Notes: generated by a model from the letters alone, not told the origin. Counted from the stretch's first letter, positions 32,501-44,610 are shown. The stretch is 64,000 nt of DNA from Ornithodoros turicata (GCF_037126465.1 NW_026999357.1:310001-374000); one strand, 5' to 3'. A program made the numbers and translations.

Positions 32501-34553
32501 CTATGACCGAGGTTCAAACATGTCCTCGGCGGTTCTTGCTAGCTTAACTCCAGATACTGCATGACTTTCAGGTGCTTTGTACCACACATGGGATGAACGG
32601 ATCCCTGTCACTGGCCGAACCAGTTCCCATTCACCCTTTTTCGAATTTCGAAAGGCTGCAACCTGAGCCGACGGAATGTGCAGCAGTTCCGTGCCGTGTT
32701 CCTTCTTTTTGAGAGCGCACACAAAATCTTCAGCGGTTTTGAATAGCTTCAGCAGGTGGACATCGCAAGTTACGCAAGTTTGCGATATGTTTCAAAGAGC
32801 CCCCGACCCCATCGCACGCATTTTTTCCATGGCCACTAGCACAGAAAATCCATCGCAGCAACAAGTTGTTTTTCCCCATTTCATAGAGCTGGTACCTGTT
32901 CTTAAAGTGCGCTGGAGCACCGTCAGACACGTATATCACATGGGAAAACACGGGCAGGATGTTTTCTATAGCCTCGGTTATGTTTTGGTGGGCAAGAAGG
33001 GCATGTGCAGTATCGTGAGATAGGTCGTCACTCACTGTTGCGAAACTTTTTGTCGAAGACATGGTCGTTACAACACAGGTGAATAAGTGTTTTTGATTCG
33101 TCTTCCAATAACGCGCGCGGACCTCACTTGAGAAGTTGACTCTCCAGTTTTCTGCGAAATCGAAGTGCATGACGACATGTCTTGGATCCACGAAGGCCTT
33201 CTCGTTCCAAATGGCGCTTCTTTGTATGTTGTATATATATTCATGCTTGGTGTACAGAGCAGCACATTTCCTGACCGCCTTCAGGAATACCGATGCCTTT
33301 AGCGTCTTCCGAATAAGGTCACCAGATTCCCAGAGAGCCATATCAACGTCGTCGGCACGCTCGATCCTTAGCTTCTGTAGGTTGATCCTTTTGGCCCCTT
33401 GACAACTGCGACACTCGTGCAAAAAGCATGTCCTTTGTGGCTCAGGACATACAGACATCGCATTCAGTTGGTCTCTGCTTAGCTGGATGGATGACGCACT
33501 GTTGATGGCCGCGATGATCAAGTCAAAGTTTGCGCAGTACAAACACACGCACTGTTCCGGACGTGGGTCTGTGCGAACCCACGTAGGCCGAAGTGTGTAG
33601 AACTGCGTCAGTCCTATATTGATGTCCGGATGAGCGCTCTTGAGCAAGCTAAACGTTTCCCGTATAGAACGAGTCATAAAGCGCTTTGCAACAGCGACTC
33701 TCCTCCCGTCTCTGGTGACATGAATTACGTCTTTTTTGTTGGGACTTTGGACAGAACCTTTTGTCATTTTGTCTCAGAACTTTTTGTCTTCAAGATGGTA
33801 CCGGAGTGCAACCTGTACGTCGTTCTCGCTGACAGGATGCCCACCATACTTGTCCGGCATCGCCCACACGCCCTGCTTCCCTCTCAGGCTTTTTGATTTT
33901 TCTATCACATATTTCGTTGCATCCGGGATCAGTCCTACTATTTCTTTTTTCGTCATGTTTTCGGGAAGAAGCGTAAGAATCTGGCATCTTTCCTGATTGG
34001 AGGTGCACTTCTGATAAGCGGTCCTGATGTTGCGCAAAAGGATAGAACATCTCGTGCAGTCTGTTCCGGATGTGGTCAGTTCGTCTACGTCATATGCATC
34101 ACTTATTCTGCGGCTTATTGACCTGCTCAATGCGTCGCCAACTTCTCTCAGTTTCCGTGACGCATACGACGGCATCTGTTTCCTTTTGAGAGACGCCGGC
34201 TGCCGCAGCGGAGTTACGTCGATATTTGCCGTCGAAATACTCTTATTAATTTCTTCAATAATGTCCTCGCTCTGAACATAGTCTGTGTCAGATAGAGCAA
34301 CGGGCGAGGACTGCGATAGACCACTAATTGCTGAACGAAAGTACGCAGCACAATTCTTACATAGTTGGTCCTCACCGCTGACTTCATCACGTCGCTCAGG
34401 GTCGAGAAGCGCCTTCAGCGCGCAGATGTCAAGGCTTGACACAGTTGTAAATTCACTCTGGCGAAGAATCCTTTTCTGATGTCGACGTGCATAATAGGCA
34501 CAAAACACACGTTCCTCACTATAAATGTTCCGAGCCATGGAGACGACTTCCAA
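32501..34553 (-). pseudogene. DDE-type DNA transposase, one in-frame stop and one frameshift
   Basis: A long minus-strand reading frame starts at ATG 34553, runs 259 codons to TGA (33776-33774), and continues in the same frame (two codons before ATG 33767) for another 345 codons. A 1-base shift near 32765 leads to a last segment of about 70-85 residues ending at 32501. The N-terminal part is rich in Ser/Arg with Cys pairs (CKNC). The second part has a Cys/His cluster (CVCLYC near its residues 73-78, CFLHECRSC 114-122), then HFDFAENW (201-208), VSDGAPAHFKN (280-290) and SGHGKNACDGVGG (311-323). D-F-A-E-N and S-D-G...F-K-N-R with G-H-G-K-x-x-x-D-G-x-G-G are features of a transposase type common in arthropods and cnidarians that uses a DDE catalytic core. 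I cannot name the superfamily with confidence. No flanking TIRs were found. Confidence 0.75.
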
Positions 34554-34795
34554 CGCTGACGAACCAAAAGTTATTCAGACACCTCACTCAACCACTGCAT
34601 CGTCGACGGCAGGTCCGTGCATTATTGGCCACACACGACGACCAAATGAACCTGTCCACACCGCAGCAAGGTCATTTTTGTTAGGAAGTCTGGCGTCTGG
34701 CGTCCCCAGTGCGGGTTTGCTTATTACTTATAATCCGTATGTACATCCGGCAAAGGCGATGGGACGCGCGTACAAAGTTTGGGTGAAAGAGAATA
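34554..34795. other. Sequence between transposase and hAT copy
   Basis: The region 5' of the transposase frame. It should hold its promoter and left terminus if the element is complete, but no TIR or duplication could be matched to sequence beyond 32501. Confidence 0.35.
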
Positions 34796-34803
34796 TAGCC
34801 TCC

Positions 34804-35280
34804 CAGGTCCCCCAAGGTCGCAATTTTCCCATGTATTTGTTCCTATCCCGATGCGTGCAATGCCGGAGGCCGCTCTTAGATACCCCATTGTTACCAGACG
34901 TTGGCTTGCGTTGGATTGTAGCGCGCTAAAGATCGAGTCGAAGCACAATCCAAGCCAGGCCAAGTCACCGAAGGAGAAATGGACGATTGCGCCTGCGGCG
35001 CGTGGTGCGACAGGTACGCTATGTGATACACGCAGCCGTGCACTACATCCTTCCGATCGCTCAACACGTTTAAAAACGGGGCCAAAAAGTGAAACACGAC
35101 ACAGAAAGTTGTTATACGCGTTTTATTTGGACATATAAAGACTAGATTCATTCGCAGAAACAACAAAAACATTTTGCCGCTAAATTTAGCGCGCTGAAGT
35201 GATCCAGAACGGCAACAGTGGGGTATCTAGTGGCGGCCTTCTTTGTTGCACGCTTTTCCGATGTGAGTTTGGGGGACCTG
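34804..35280. mobile_element. 477-bp non-autonomous hAT element, copy 1
   Basis: Starts CAGGTCCCCCAA and ends TTGGGGGACCTG, with the perfect 8-bp duplication TAGCCTCC (34796-34803 and 35281-35288). It is the same length as, and nearly identical to, 39597-40073. The duplication size and CAG...CTG ends indicate hAT. No transposase frame. Confidence 0.92.
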
Positions 35281-35288
35281 TAGCCTCC

Positions 35289-38032
35289 GCGTCACGCAAC
35301 CTGATGCCAAAGTTTCTTCTTTGCAGCCTATGTCCATGGTCGAAATACGATATGGCACGAAATTTCCATCACAGGCACAACAGGTGATGAAATGGAGTGT
35401 AGCATAGATACGTGGAAGTCAGGTTCCCTTCGTCGACGATCAGTACAAACGTCGGAGGGTGGCCGGAGTTGGAACCGCATAGCAGCGTTGTACCTGCTCT
35501 CCTTATGCGCGCTGGCATTTCGGTTCTAAACTTTTAGAACAGACAAATTTTAATCCATTGGAAAGGTAATATAATCAGGATCCCATGCAATTTTTTTTGC
35601 TTTTTTTTTTTGAATTGACTTACGAACTTCGCGTATTTTCACGGAGGCAGCATGGTTCGTCTCATTCTACCTATTCTCCAGTAACACTCATATTTATGCG
35701 TGATATGTCGTTGGAAAGAGCAATTAATTATCTTTCATTTGGTGCATAGATCGTAATTCTACCATGCGTACTTCTTCCGCAATAAAAGTTTAAAATGTAC
35801 GTAAAATCGCGCTCACGAGCGTTTTCGCGATTTTTTATAGAACAATTCGTGAGAGGAAATGCCAGTTTTTTAAAATTAAGTGGTAGTCCGACATCTGCAG
35901 AATGCGCAAAAAAATGGCGCTCCTCTAGCGCGTTCGTGGTGCCGACGAGACGGTCTCAAAGTACCACCCGAGGAAGATTCTGTGAAGCGCACGACGCCAC
36001 CCAGGCACGCTCGTCAATTTTTTTCTCGGCAACTACTGCGATCTCAAGTTTCGGACCAGTTGCACTGTTCATCATAGAGTTGTGGCTTTAGCATAAAAAA
36101 GAATCAGCGAAATCGGAGGACCAAAGGGGACCGGCTTGCCTGAACTGAGATGAAATTAAAATAGCTTTAGTGTCTTTTTTGGTTCCCTGATGCAGGCGTC
36201 TTACTTTTCAGAATATAAATGGCACGGAACAACATTGTATCATTGCCAGTCATTTCGTCGTTGCCTTCAATAAACCTTCATATCCCCTATCATCAACTGA
36301 AAATATTTTTAATGAATGAATCAATGTATTACCATCAGCAGCCCGCTGATGTTATCAGGTCTATTGAAGAACCGCAAGATTGTACCGCAAATTAGCTGTA
36401 TTATTGCGGAGATATTTTCCGACGACTTATATATTCACCTCAATAAAGCATTTATGTTCTTTGTGGAAGTAATTCTATTCCTGTACCGCAAGACAATTAA
36501 GGAGGCATCGAAAACGCCTCTCATCCAGCTTTTTCTGTGTATGTAAGTGTAAAATTAGTGTAAGTGTAATACATTATGATAATGTTGGTTTTGAAATGTG
36601 ATATTTTGTTTCTTCTGATACCAGTCATAGAGACCGTCGTCACATGTAGTTCAGTGAAATATTACGTGTTCCCCCTTTTGGCATATAAATCCTGGTTTTG
36701 ACATATAAATCAACGGTTTTATGCACAATCTTCATCATTTCTACAACACTTTGCAGTGAAAGTAATTATGTTATCTGAAGTTTCAAACACCTACAGCTTA
36801 ACATTCACATGGGCGTAATTCTTCTAAGGTATGTGAAAATACGCGGTATTCAAGACACTTTGTGCATAAGATCATCTGTGTACACAACAAATGCGCTACC
36901 ACACTCAATCGCTCCTCATATGTTTTCCATGTTTGCTGACTCGCTCCCAGTGCCACTTGCCGAAGCGTTCTCGGTTTAATAACTGAAAGCGTGCGGGACT
37001 GCACAGGACGACGAACTCATGCACTACAGTACATTCGTATGTATTGCTTGCGGCATACTTGCCTGAATTCGACAGCTCATTGTTTATTCAGTCTGCAATA
37101 CCCAGATATTGCAAGATAATAGGCTAGTACGGCATACTGCCCAACCTCAGACGCAATAATGGCACAGCTCCTTCAGGCGCGGCCAAGTCAACAGAGGAAC
37201 CTGTACCTTTGGGTGAAGACAAGACAAGTGTGTCGCAAGCAGTACATCTAGATTGACACACTGCAAACTTGAAACGCAGCGGCACGCAACGGCGATATCA
37301 TAGTCGGTAGCACAACCAGACGTTGCGGCAAGTACGAATGACAAATTGCTTACTTGTTCTCTGAAAAGGAAGATCCACATTAAATAGACCTGAAGGAAAT
37401 CGACATACTTATGAAGCTTTTTACCACGATCCTATCAGCTTCATATTTGAGTTTCACAGTTTTTGCACGCCCGCAGCACGTTTTCATGTGTCTGCGTGTG
37501 CAAGATACAGTAGGAAATTTTGGGGACTATTCCGATTGCTTTACTTGCGTGCCTGCATTACACCGTGACCTGATTTGCGTGACCTTATCCTCCTACACTA
37601 TGTGTCATGCACCGCATGCTCCTTGAGGTCCGATCAACGACATGCTCAACTAGAGCCTTCAAGCCACGTTGCTAACCAGAGTGTAGACGTGTGTCTCGCC
37701 GCGCCGCCGATGCAGCCTGTCCGACTCACCGGTGTTGTGTACCGATGTACTTTGAGTGTTTTATGCTAGGGCGTGTGGGAAACTTCATTTGTTTGCACCT
37801 TCAGGGTCAGAAAGGGTCCCTTCGTGCGTACGGGCCTAGACGCTTGGGGGCGGGCGTGGTTTGTGCTAGTCGAACGGTTAGTCTAGGAGGCATTGTTTGT
37901 GTAGGTCGTGTCAGAAGGTAACGTAGAACACTAGAATTAATATACACCATACACTACGTGCAGCTAATGAGCCTTTCGACTTCTGTTTCCTTTTTTCCCT
38001 AGTAGATGTGACTTCTACAATAAACACCGAAA
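35289..38032. other. No recognised feature
   Basis: Largely AT-rich with only short frames. A small perfect dyad, GTTCTAAACTTTTAGAAC, lies near 35522. I see no transposon ends, tRNA boxes or domains in this 2.7-kb stretch. Confidence 0.4.
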
Positions 38033-38036
38033 TTAA

Positions 38037-38651
38037 AGGGACAATGAAACGATTTTTTTCTTTGTTTCGTTCGAAAGAAGACATTTTTCTGAGTCTAGAA
38101 CCGAAATTTTACTTTCGTCGCGCGAGCGGATTTCTCGGGAGCGAATTTAAACGGAGCGGCGAAGGGAGGACAACTGGCGCCACGCCGTGGCGAGCTGCTG
38201 AGCGGAGACACAACGGGTAACTTGACGCGACCACGGCCGGCTCAGCAACACGTCATCGTGACGTGTTGCCGAGACGAGGAATCCCGCCAGGAGCATGCGC
38301 CGTAGGATCCCGCGTATGCGTTCATCGGGAGTGGAAATCTCCATGACAGCAGCTTTCGCGCGATCGGCAGATTTCGGCAGTGGCGGCAGCCACAGCGCGG
38401 GCTCGCGGCATTACTTGCCATTGTGCAACACCGGTGACGTAACGGGGAACCGAAGAGCGGTCCGTACAGTTACACCATCGGCAGGGAAATATGCGCGGGA
38501 GAGGAGGAACGCGGAAGAGACATTTCCAGCGCGCGCTCCTCGCAGAGTGGAGCGATTTCGTCCGGAAAAATTTGTGGCATATTAGTTTCTCTGCGGGAAG
38601 AACAGTTTCCATCGAAAAAAGTATGGGGGTTCGGGAAATTTCATAGGCCCT
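38037..38651. mobile_element. TTAA-flanked element, Kolobok-like
   Basis: TTAA flanks both sides (38033-38036 and 38652-38655). Inside, the ends are inverted: AGGGACAATGAAAC and the complement of AGGGCCTATGAAAT. TTAA duplication occurs in piggyBac and Kolobok elements; ends starting AGGG rather than CCC favour Kolobok. Interior GC-rich without a transposase frame; length 615 bp. Confidence 0.65.
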
Positions 38652-38655
38652 TTAA

Positions 38656-39225
38656 GTTCAATGCGCTATTAGTTCTACTGTTATGACCCGATTCCTAACA
38701 CAAAACTAGTGCCGCGAGTTCCATGGGCGTCCGCCGCACGTGGATAACAGGGCAGCAGAAAGGACACATTAGCCTTTTCTGAGTTAGTGTAGTTGTGTTG
38801 TCTTTTCCGTCCTTCTCAAACTCAAGGTATGAATAATCAGTCTCGCTCACATTAGCCCTTCTCTCTGCACTTCAAAAGAGTTTCAGCATAACGTTGGTTG
38901 GTATTACTGTCACCGTCAAGCTACTGCACCAACCGGAACCAGTGACAACGTGTATGACTCAGAATGTTGTGTGTTGATTAGGTGTGGCGGACGTGATGGC
39001 GTATCGGGCTCCCGGTAGCGTTGTACCGCACTAGAACTCTCTAATGTGTGCCACTCGACGTAACAAAATGCGATAACGCACTTATTTGCCTATTTCCTTG
39101 CCATTATGTCGCGAGATAGTATTCACGTACTGCTGTTGCTTCCTTCGTGTCACCGACGCCGCCGGAGGCTGAACCAGTATGATGCAGCCGCCGGGAACCA
39201 ACACTCTCATCTGAGCACAGGTATA
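38656..39225. other. No recognised feature
   Basis: Unremarkable sequence between two short transposons. No domain or repeat seen. Confidence 0.4.
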
Positions 39226-39233
39226 CCTGAGTG

Positions 39234-39549
39234 CAGTGTCGTTGCTAGGGTACGCGTCACCCGGTGCGGGAGCTCTGCGTCAACCCCCCACCCACCCACC
39301 TCCACCCCAACCCATGCCCCCGCTAACGGATACCTTTCCGTACCGGGCGATTAACGCTAAATAAACATATTACACCACACTCGGAAAGAAAAATGATGTG
39401 CCCTCTCAAAAGGCCCCTCATGTTGTTTTTGGCGTCATCGTACCGCAGGGAACCGGAGGATGCGGCAGTATTGGTGCGGCGCGTCACCCCTTCCGTCGCT
39501 TCGCCCGGTGCGGACCGCACACCCCCGCATCCCCCTAGTAACGCCACTG
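39234..39549. mobile_element. 316-bp hAT-type element, decayed duplication
   Basis: Starts CAGTGTCGTTGCTAGGG and ends CCCTAGTAACGCCACTG, an imperfect TIR. Flanks CCTGAGTG and ATTGAGTG agree at 6 of 8 bases. Internal CCCGGTGCGG and CGGTGCGGACCGC blocks are mirror-related. CAGTGGCG-type ends are common in hAT MITEs. Confidence 0.75.
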
Positions 39550-39596
39550 ATTGAGTGCACTGACAGCAGTTATAGGGCGCTTTAAGGAGTTTCTGC

Positions 39597-40073
39597 CAGG
39601 TCCCCCAAGGTCGCCATTTTCCCACGTATTTGTTCCTATCCCGATGCGTGCAATGCCGGAGGACGCCCTTAGATACCCCATTGTTACCAGACGTTGGCTT
39701 GCGTTTGATTGTAGCGCGCTAAAGATCCAGTTGAAGCACAATCCAAGCCAGGCCAAGCCACCGACGGAGAAATGGACGACTGCGCCTGCGGCGCCTGGTA
39801 CGACAGGTACGCTATGTGATGCACGCAGCCGTGCACTAGATCCTTCCGATCGCTCAACACGTTTAAAAACGGGACCAAAAAGTGAAACACGACACAGAAA
39901 GTTGTTATACGCGTTTTATTTGGACATATAAAGGCTAGATTCATTCGCAAAAACAACAAAAACATTTTGCCGCTAAACTTAGCGCGCTGAAGTGATCCGG
40001 AACGGCAACATTGGGGTATCTAGTGGCGGCCTTCTTCGTTGCACGCTTTTCCGAGGTGAGTTTGGGGGACCTG
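39597..40073. mobile_element. 477-bp non-autonomous hAT element, copy 2
   Basis: Same ends and length as 34804-35280. Perfect 8-bp duplication GTTTCTGC (39589-39596 and 40074-40081). It lies only 40 bp from the hAT at 39234-39549. High similarity between copies and intact duplications indicate recent mobilisation by an autonomous relative not present here. Confidence 0.92.
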
Positions 40074-40540
40074 GTTTCTGCAGAGCGTGCTCCGTCCACT
40101 CTGTCCCTCTCGCTCCAAAGCTTCTGCTAAACTGTTTTTTAAAGTCAAGAGAGCGTTGCGTGTGCAAAGCGGGCCTCTGGGTGTCACGGAATGTTGTTTT
40201 CTGGTAGAGCTCTTCCGATCCGGCTATCTGCAGCCTTTAGAAGACTGATTAAGGTGCAGGTTGGTGCAACTGGAGCGGCGGGTGCAGAGCGCTAGGGCGA
40301 CATCCCAGGGGTGTAAAATCTGATCCTCAAATCGTCCTCATCTTGTCAGTGTGGCACTATTTATGGCACACTCAGAATGCCCTCAGACCTTCCGTTAGGA
40401 CAGTTTCAGGACACAGTGATGGCACATCAGGGACGAAATCTAGTTGCGCTTTATTGTACCTCATTTTTCCTTCGACATGCTCAAGCAGGATAAATGACAC
40501 GAAACCACACGCATTCCTGATAGCTGCCGCAATAAAGTAT

Positions 40541-40632
40541 GGCTAGGAAGCAAACGAGCTGGTGAAGGAGAAGGTTCTCCGTGTTGTGTCTGTCCCTTCG
40601 TGTTCCCTAGTCTCGGGGTTTTTACATTATGC
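40541..40632. mobile_element. Penelope-like tail piece
   Basis: GGCTAGGAAGCAAACGAGCT (40542) and CTAGTCTCGGGGTTT..ACATTATGCA (about 40608-40632) match the two parts of the hairpin repeat at 58478-58606 (GGCTAAGAAGCAAGCGAGCT and CTAGTCTCGGGGTTTTACAT). Here the first hairpin arm is missing. Confidence 0.55.
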
Positions 40633-40859
40633 AAAGTATAGCCGTTCGCTTCTCGAACATTCCATAACGGACAATGAGTGCAGCGGTTCGAAAAGAAAGC
40701 TGAGAATAACATATCAGAATATCAGGGGTACTAAGTCCAAGAAACCCACTTCAAAACGTACTACAATTCCCTTCCTAAGCAAATCAGACAGTATATATTG
40801 CTTGTTACACCGCCCTCCGCAAATTCGGGAGTCCTGCTGGCCTGCGACAGAGAACGAAG

Positions 40860-40980
40860 AGTGAGCAGACCAAGTTTGATGAAAGATGAAAGTCACTGAA
40901 AAGGTTAGCCAGCTGTAGGGATCGAACCCACATCTTCTGGATTTCCGGTCCAGGGCTCTACCAATTGAGCTAAGCTAACA
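40860..40980 (-). mobile_element. tRNA-derived SINE, Ruka-like
   Basis: On the minus strand 40979-40904 folds as a full tRNA cloverleaf: acceptor GTTAGCT/AGCTGGC (two G-T pairs), A box TAGCTCAATTGG, anticodon stem CTGGA/TCCAG, T arm with B box GGTTCGATCCC. The anticodon would be GGA, but position 33 is C rather than the nearly invariant T, and no CCA or terminator context suggests a real tRNA. The body after the head (TCAGTGACTTTCATCTTTCA in minus sense) resembles the tick Ruka SINE family as I recall it. The 3' end is not resolved. Confidence 0.75.
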
Positions 40981-40984
40981 CGCC

Positions 40985-41780
40985 TCTCTAATTTGAGGCT
41001 TTGTTTGTATCTGTCCCTTCTATGTTTGTTCCAGCCTCAGAACATCAGTTTCTCTCTAGACCTAGTTTATTTCGATTACACAAACAAATAACACTCCAGC
41101 GAGGAACTGCTTGAAGTATTAGCTCTCCATCAATGCAGAGTCTAGTGCTAAGTTAGCTAATCAACATGTTGAACTTTTGAACTCCCTTGTTGACTGTTGA
41201 GTGTTGATAATATTGTTGTTAATTAAGGAAGTTTTGAATTGTTTTGAGTTGGTTCGTTCATTGATTAGGGGAATTATGCTTGTTGTTCTTAAATTCTAAT
41301 TCTACCGCGGGCTTTTGAATTTGTGAGTTGTTCAACGTTGTTTTGTTGTGAACTTGCTTTTGTGACTGTGCGTTTTGACGTTCCAGCTCTTAAATTACCA
41401 TGCTAAAAAAAGGTGCCTTGTTATGTATTAGTTAGTGGCGCCCTCTTGATGTCGGTGTTGCTTTGGAGTATTGCTGTCATTCCTGTGCGACGGGTTTAAA
41501 CCTGTTAGAATTCATCCGTGCAATCCACACAACGATCCACATCTGCGGATGAACAAACTGAATAAATACTGAACAGCTGAAATGCGGCAGTCGTTGAAAA
41601 AAGCCCGACATCGTCGGGATTTGTCCGAGCATGCCTTCCTCTCTCTTCGAATCAAAAGCGACTACCGTATCATTGGCGGTGAAGCTCAGTCCTTAGAGTG
41701 TAGCGGGCCGACGCACGCTGCTCGACTACGCACCATATATATAGGACGTCAAGCATAAACAGACTCTCAGTCGCGTATCC
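40985..41780. other. AT-rich stretch, no gene
   Basis: Contains many TTGTTG/GTTGTT-rich segments (41160-41360) but no ordered tandem array and no domain in any frame. Confidence 0.4.
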
Positions 41781-41794
41781 ATGGGGCGTCCTCA

Positions 41795-42116
41795 GGAGGA
41801 GGAGGAGGAGGAGGAGTGTCGTTGGGAGGAACCCGAGAGGTCTGCCTGCCTGATTAGGCGGCATGTTTCTCGGGAAGGGAAAGGTGGTGGAGAGGAGAAG
41901 AGGGAAAGGGTGAAGTGGAAGACCGAGCGGAACCCGCTCGGGGGGAGGAAAGCTGCGTCCATGGGCCGACTTCAGGGGAACTGTGCCGGCATACGCCTAT
42001 TACACATCTGAGGGAAACCCAGGAAAAACCCCAGACGGCACAGCCGGCCCGCGGATTCGAACCGCGGACCACGCAGTCTCCAAGCGCACGCGTTACCGCT
42101 GCGCCACCGGAGCTGG
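41795..42116 (-). mobile_element. tRNA-headed SINE with CTC-repeat tail
   Basis: The 322-bp insert has a 13-bp duplication TGGGGCGTCCTCA (41782-41794 and 42117-42129). Read on the minus strand, the head near 42110-42050 has A box TGGCGCAGCGG and B box GGTTCGAATCC. The body contains CCTGGGTTTCCC and GAAGTCGGCCCATGGACGC, shared with the SINE at 46508-46799. The 3' tail is a CTC/CCT trinucleotide run next to the duplication. Confidence 0.88.
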
Positions 42117-42129
42117 TGGGGCGTCCTCA

Positions 42130-42920
42130 CGTTGAGTTTCCGCAGCGCTTTCAGAAAGGAGCGTCACACCAAGCCATTGGCGTACCAGCGCTTTGCGGTG
42201 ACAACATGGGTGATTAAGTAGGTCACAGCAGTGACAGAGTCAAGTTTTTCATCGTTCCCTCCCGAGAAGACAGTTTCCTTGTTGAATGAAAAACTTCGGT
42301 TGCTCGTTCAGGAACATCCCTTTTGTCAATCAAAAGCGTGAAAGAATAATCCACGGTTCCCCCTTACTGTATGCCCTTACAAACACGCCGCTGATTCAGA
42401 TTAATGCGACGTATGATGTCTGTTCTGATAACTGTTCTGAAACTGAAAGAGTTCCCATTATCGTATGCGATAAGCCGGAATCGGGTGAAATCATTACGCG
42501 TCCTCGGCGTCTCGAATCGCGACGAGGGGTCTCTGGCTTTTACGGCAAAATAATCGAGAAGGAATCTCATTTTATGATCTTAATGTTATGTCGAGTGGCG
42601 TGTGTTATATAGGTTATATATGTTTAAATCTCATCGCACTCCCATGCGCACCCCCGCGCCGACTATGCACACCCTTACCAACTTACCCTCTTGCTGTCCA
42701 CTTGAAATAGCAGACTCCCCCGTCGATGCCACGGAAGACATAACTGCAACATATTTGCAAACCCTTTAAAATAGATACGACATTGGAAGTAACAAGTTAT
42801 GTACAACACACACCACCTTCTTCACAGGGTGTCAGTTAAAGCTGACTCAGTGTATTCTCCTTTGGGCATAACCCCGTTTAGTAATTTTAATTATCACCAA
42901 TGACTAAACGACAAGTTCAC
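42130..42920. other. No recognised feature
   Basis: A 108-codon plus-strand frame at 42286-42612 has no recognisable domain. No element ends seen. Confidence 0.4.
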
Positions 42921-43611
42921 TACTACTGGGTGCTTTCAAGCAGAGTCATGCAGGGCGGCCCTGCCGACCTATCAGATTTTTTTCGTTCCAATATATATTG
43001 AAGCCCGGTGCTTAGGAAGTACATTAGCGGAGGAAATAGCAGAAAATACTCTTGGCTTCTTTTTTTTTCTTTTTTCTTTGACGATCTTCATGCCTGACCA
43101 TTTCGAGCACTGGGCTTCCTCGCAATTTTCAGGCCTCGTATCTTCGTAATCATTAAGGCCATGCAGTAATTTTTTTACTCTTATTGCCTATGTGCTGCAG
43201 TACTGTTTCCTCTATCTTTGAGGTCCTAGGTTCTGCAGGTGTCCAGATAAAAAAATCGCAGAGTCGCCACATTTGTAAAAATCGCGCTTTTTCGGCGCGT
43301 AACTGCTTTTCTGCAGCTACTAGAAGGTTAGGGTGACATCGTTCTCTTCGTCTTTGAACGATCGTTGTAAAATCTTCCTAACGCACGTTTAGTGAGGGGT
43401 GGCAAGCAAAAACGCGCAACTTCGTTTGTGTATTTTTCATATTCGCCCACATTGTGTATGGTTCATATTCCTTACACATGTTGTTCAAATTAAGCTCACA
43501 CAGCGCAGTGAAAATCATTTCACTTAAGAAATGTTTGGTGTTCGTTTTTGCGCTTTCCGCTCACACCTGCCGTGGCTGGTTCGTGACGGACGCGGTCAAG
43601 GGCGGACAGCG

Positions 43612-44610
43612 CAGGGTGTCGAACTGAAACGTTTTTCGTTCCGGTTTCCGTTCCGGTACTATCATAAACGGTCTGGTGCCGGTTCTGCTCCGGAGCAAAA
43701 AAAAAATAACGGTTCATACCGGTTTTTAACCGGTTCCGCTTCTGGTGGACATATTCACTCCCGGAAAAAAAATCAATGCTGCAAAATGTAAACCCGTTTA
43801 TATGCATACATCGTATTTAATATTAATAGGCAGCTGTGAAATTGGTAGCTCCTGGTTCCTGTAGGTGACTGTCTGGTCAAATAGGCTTTCTCTTTTCTTG
43901 AAGCGCATGATACAGACGGACTTGTTTGTCGTGATGTCATACGTAAAGTACTTTCTTGCTGGATTGGTGCGATCGCGTCCCATCCGAATGTCTGTTGCTG
44001 CTTGCTCGCCAGCAAGCACTACCGCACGAGTACGACGCAAATCGAGGAACACCTTCACTCACAAACGCGCTCGACGGCTCTGTTTTCTTTTCTTCGTGTC
44101 CTGTCCACAAATGAGGCGCCACCACGCGCTTGCCTCGCGGATACGTATACATGTATTCAACTTCGCGTTGCGGGACACGGGACACATTGCGCGAGATTAC
44201 CGATAGAGAAGCCGTTTCGCAGCACCGAGCATCTTGTCGCACATTGGTAGAGAGTCACAACCGGTCACATGTACATCTAAGTCTACGTGCGCGAACGATA
44301 AAACGCTACAAAGGGATCCTAAGGGTCACAGTATACCGACATACAGTGCACCGTAACCGTAACCCTCGTAAAGTATCCATGACGTGACTTCAGAACACAC
44401 AGTTTCATTCGCCTACTCGTAGTCCAAACCGGCGAAGTTTTTGCTTCGACCGAAAACCGTTAAATAAATTTTTCGGTTTCCCTCCTGAGCGAAAAAAACG
44501 TTCGCGATTTCGATTTCGTTCCGGTTCGCACGAAAATAGCGTTTTTTTTTTCGGTTTTCGGTTCCGGTTTTCGATTCGCTCCGCCAGTCTGGTTCTGCGC
44601 ATATCTCCTC
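43612..44610 (-). mobile_element. Decayed hAT with CCGGTTCCGGT-rich ends
   Basis: CAGGGTGTCGAACTGAAACG at 43612 opens a zone of CGTTCCGGTTTCCGTTCCGG-type repeats (to about 43760). A complementary zone with CGGTTTTCGGTTCCGG lies at about 44440-44600. Between them a minus-strand frame (44058-43798) reads ARKYFTYDITTNKSVC, which resembles a BED zinc finger of hAT transposases. The 8-bp duplication could not be found, so limits are approximate. It is nested in the 42928-46877 element. Confidence 0.5.

Noticed and set aside
33768..33776. Selenocysteine or programmed read-through at the in-frame TGA of the transposase
   Set aside because: No obvious stem-loop context was identified, and a downstream frameshift shows that the copy is decaying anyway; a nonsense mutation is simpler.
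40904..40979. Functional tRNA-Ser (GGA) gene on the minus strand
   Set aside because: C at position 33, weak acceptor pairs and a SINE-like body directly after the head; it fits a tRNA-derived SINE.
41160..41360. GTT-rich satellite
   Set aside because: TTGTTG-type words are frequent but do not form an ordered tandem array.
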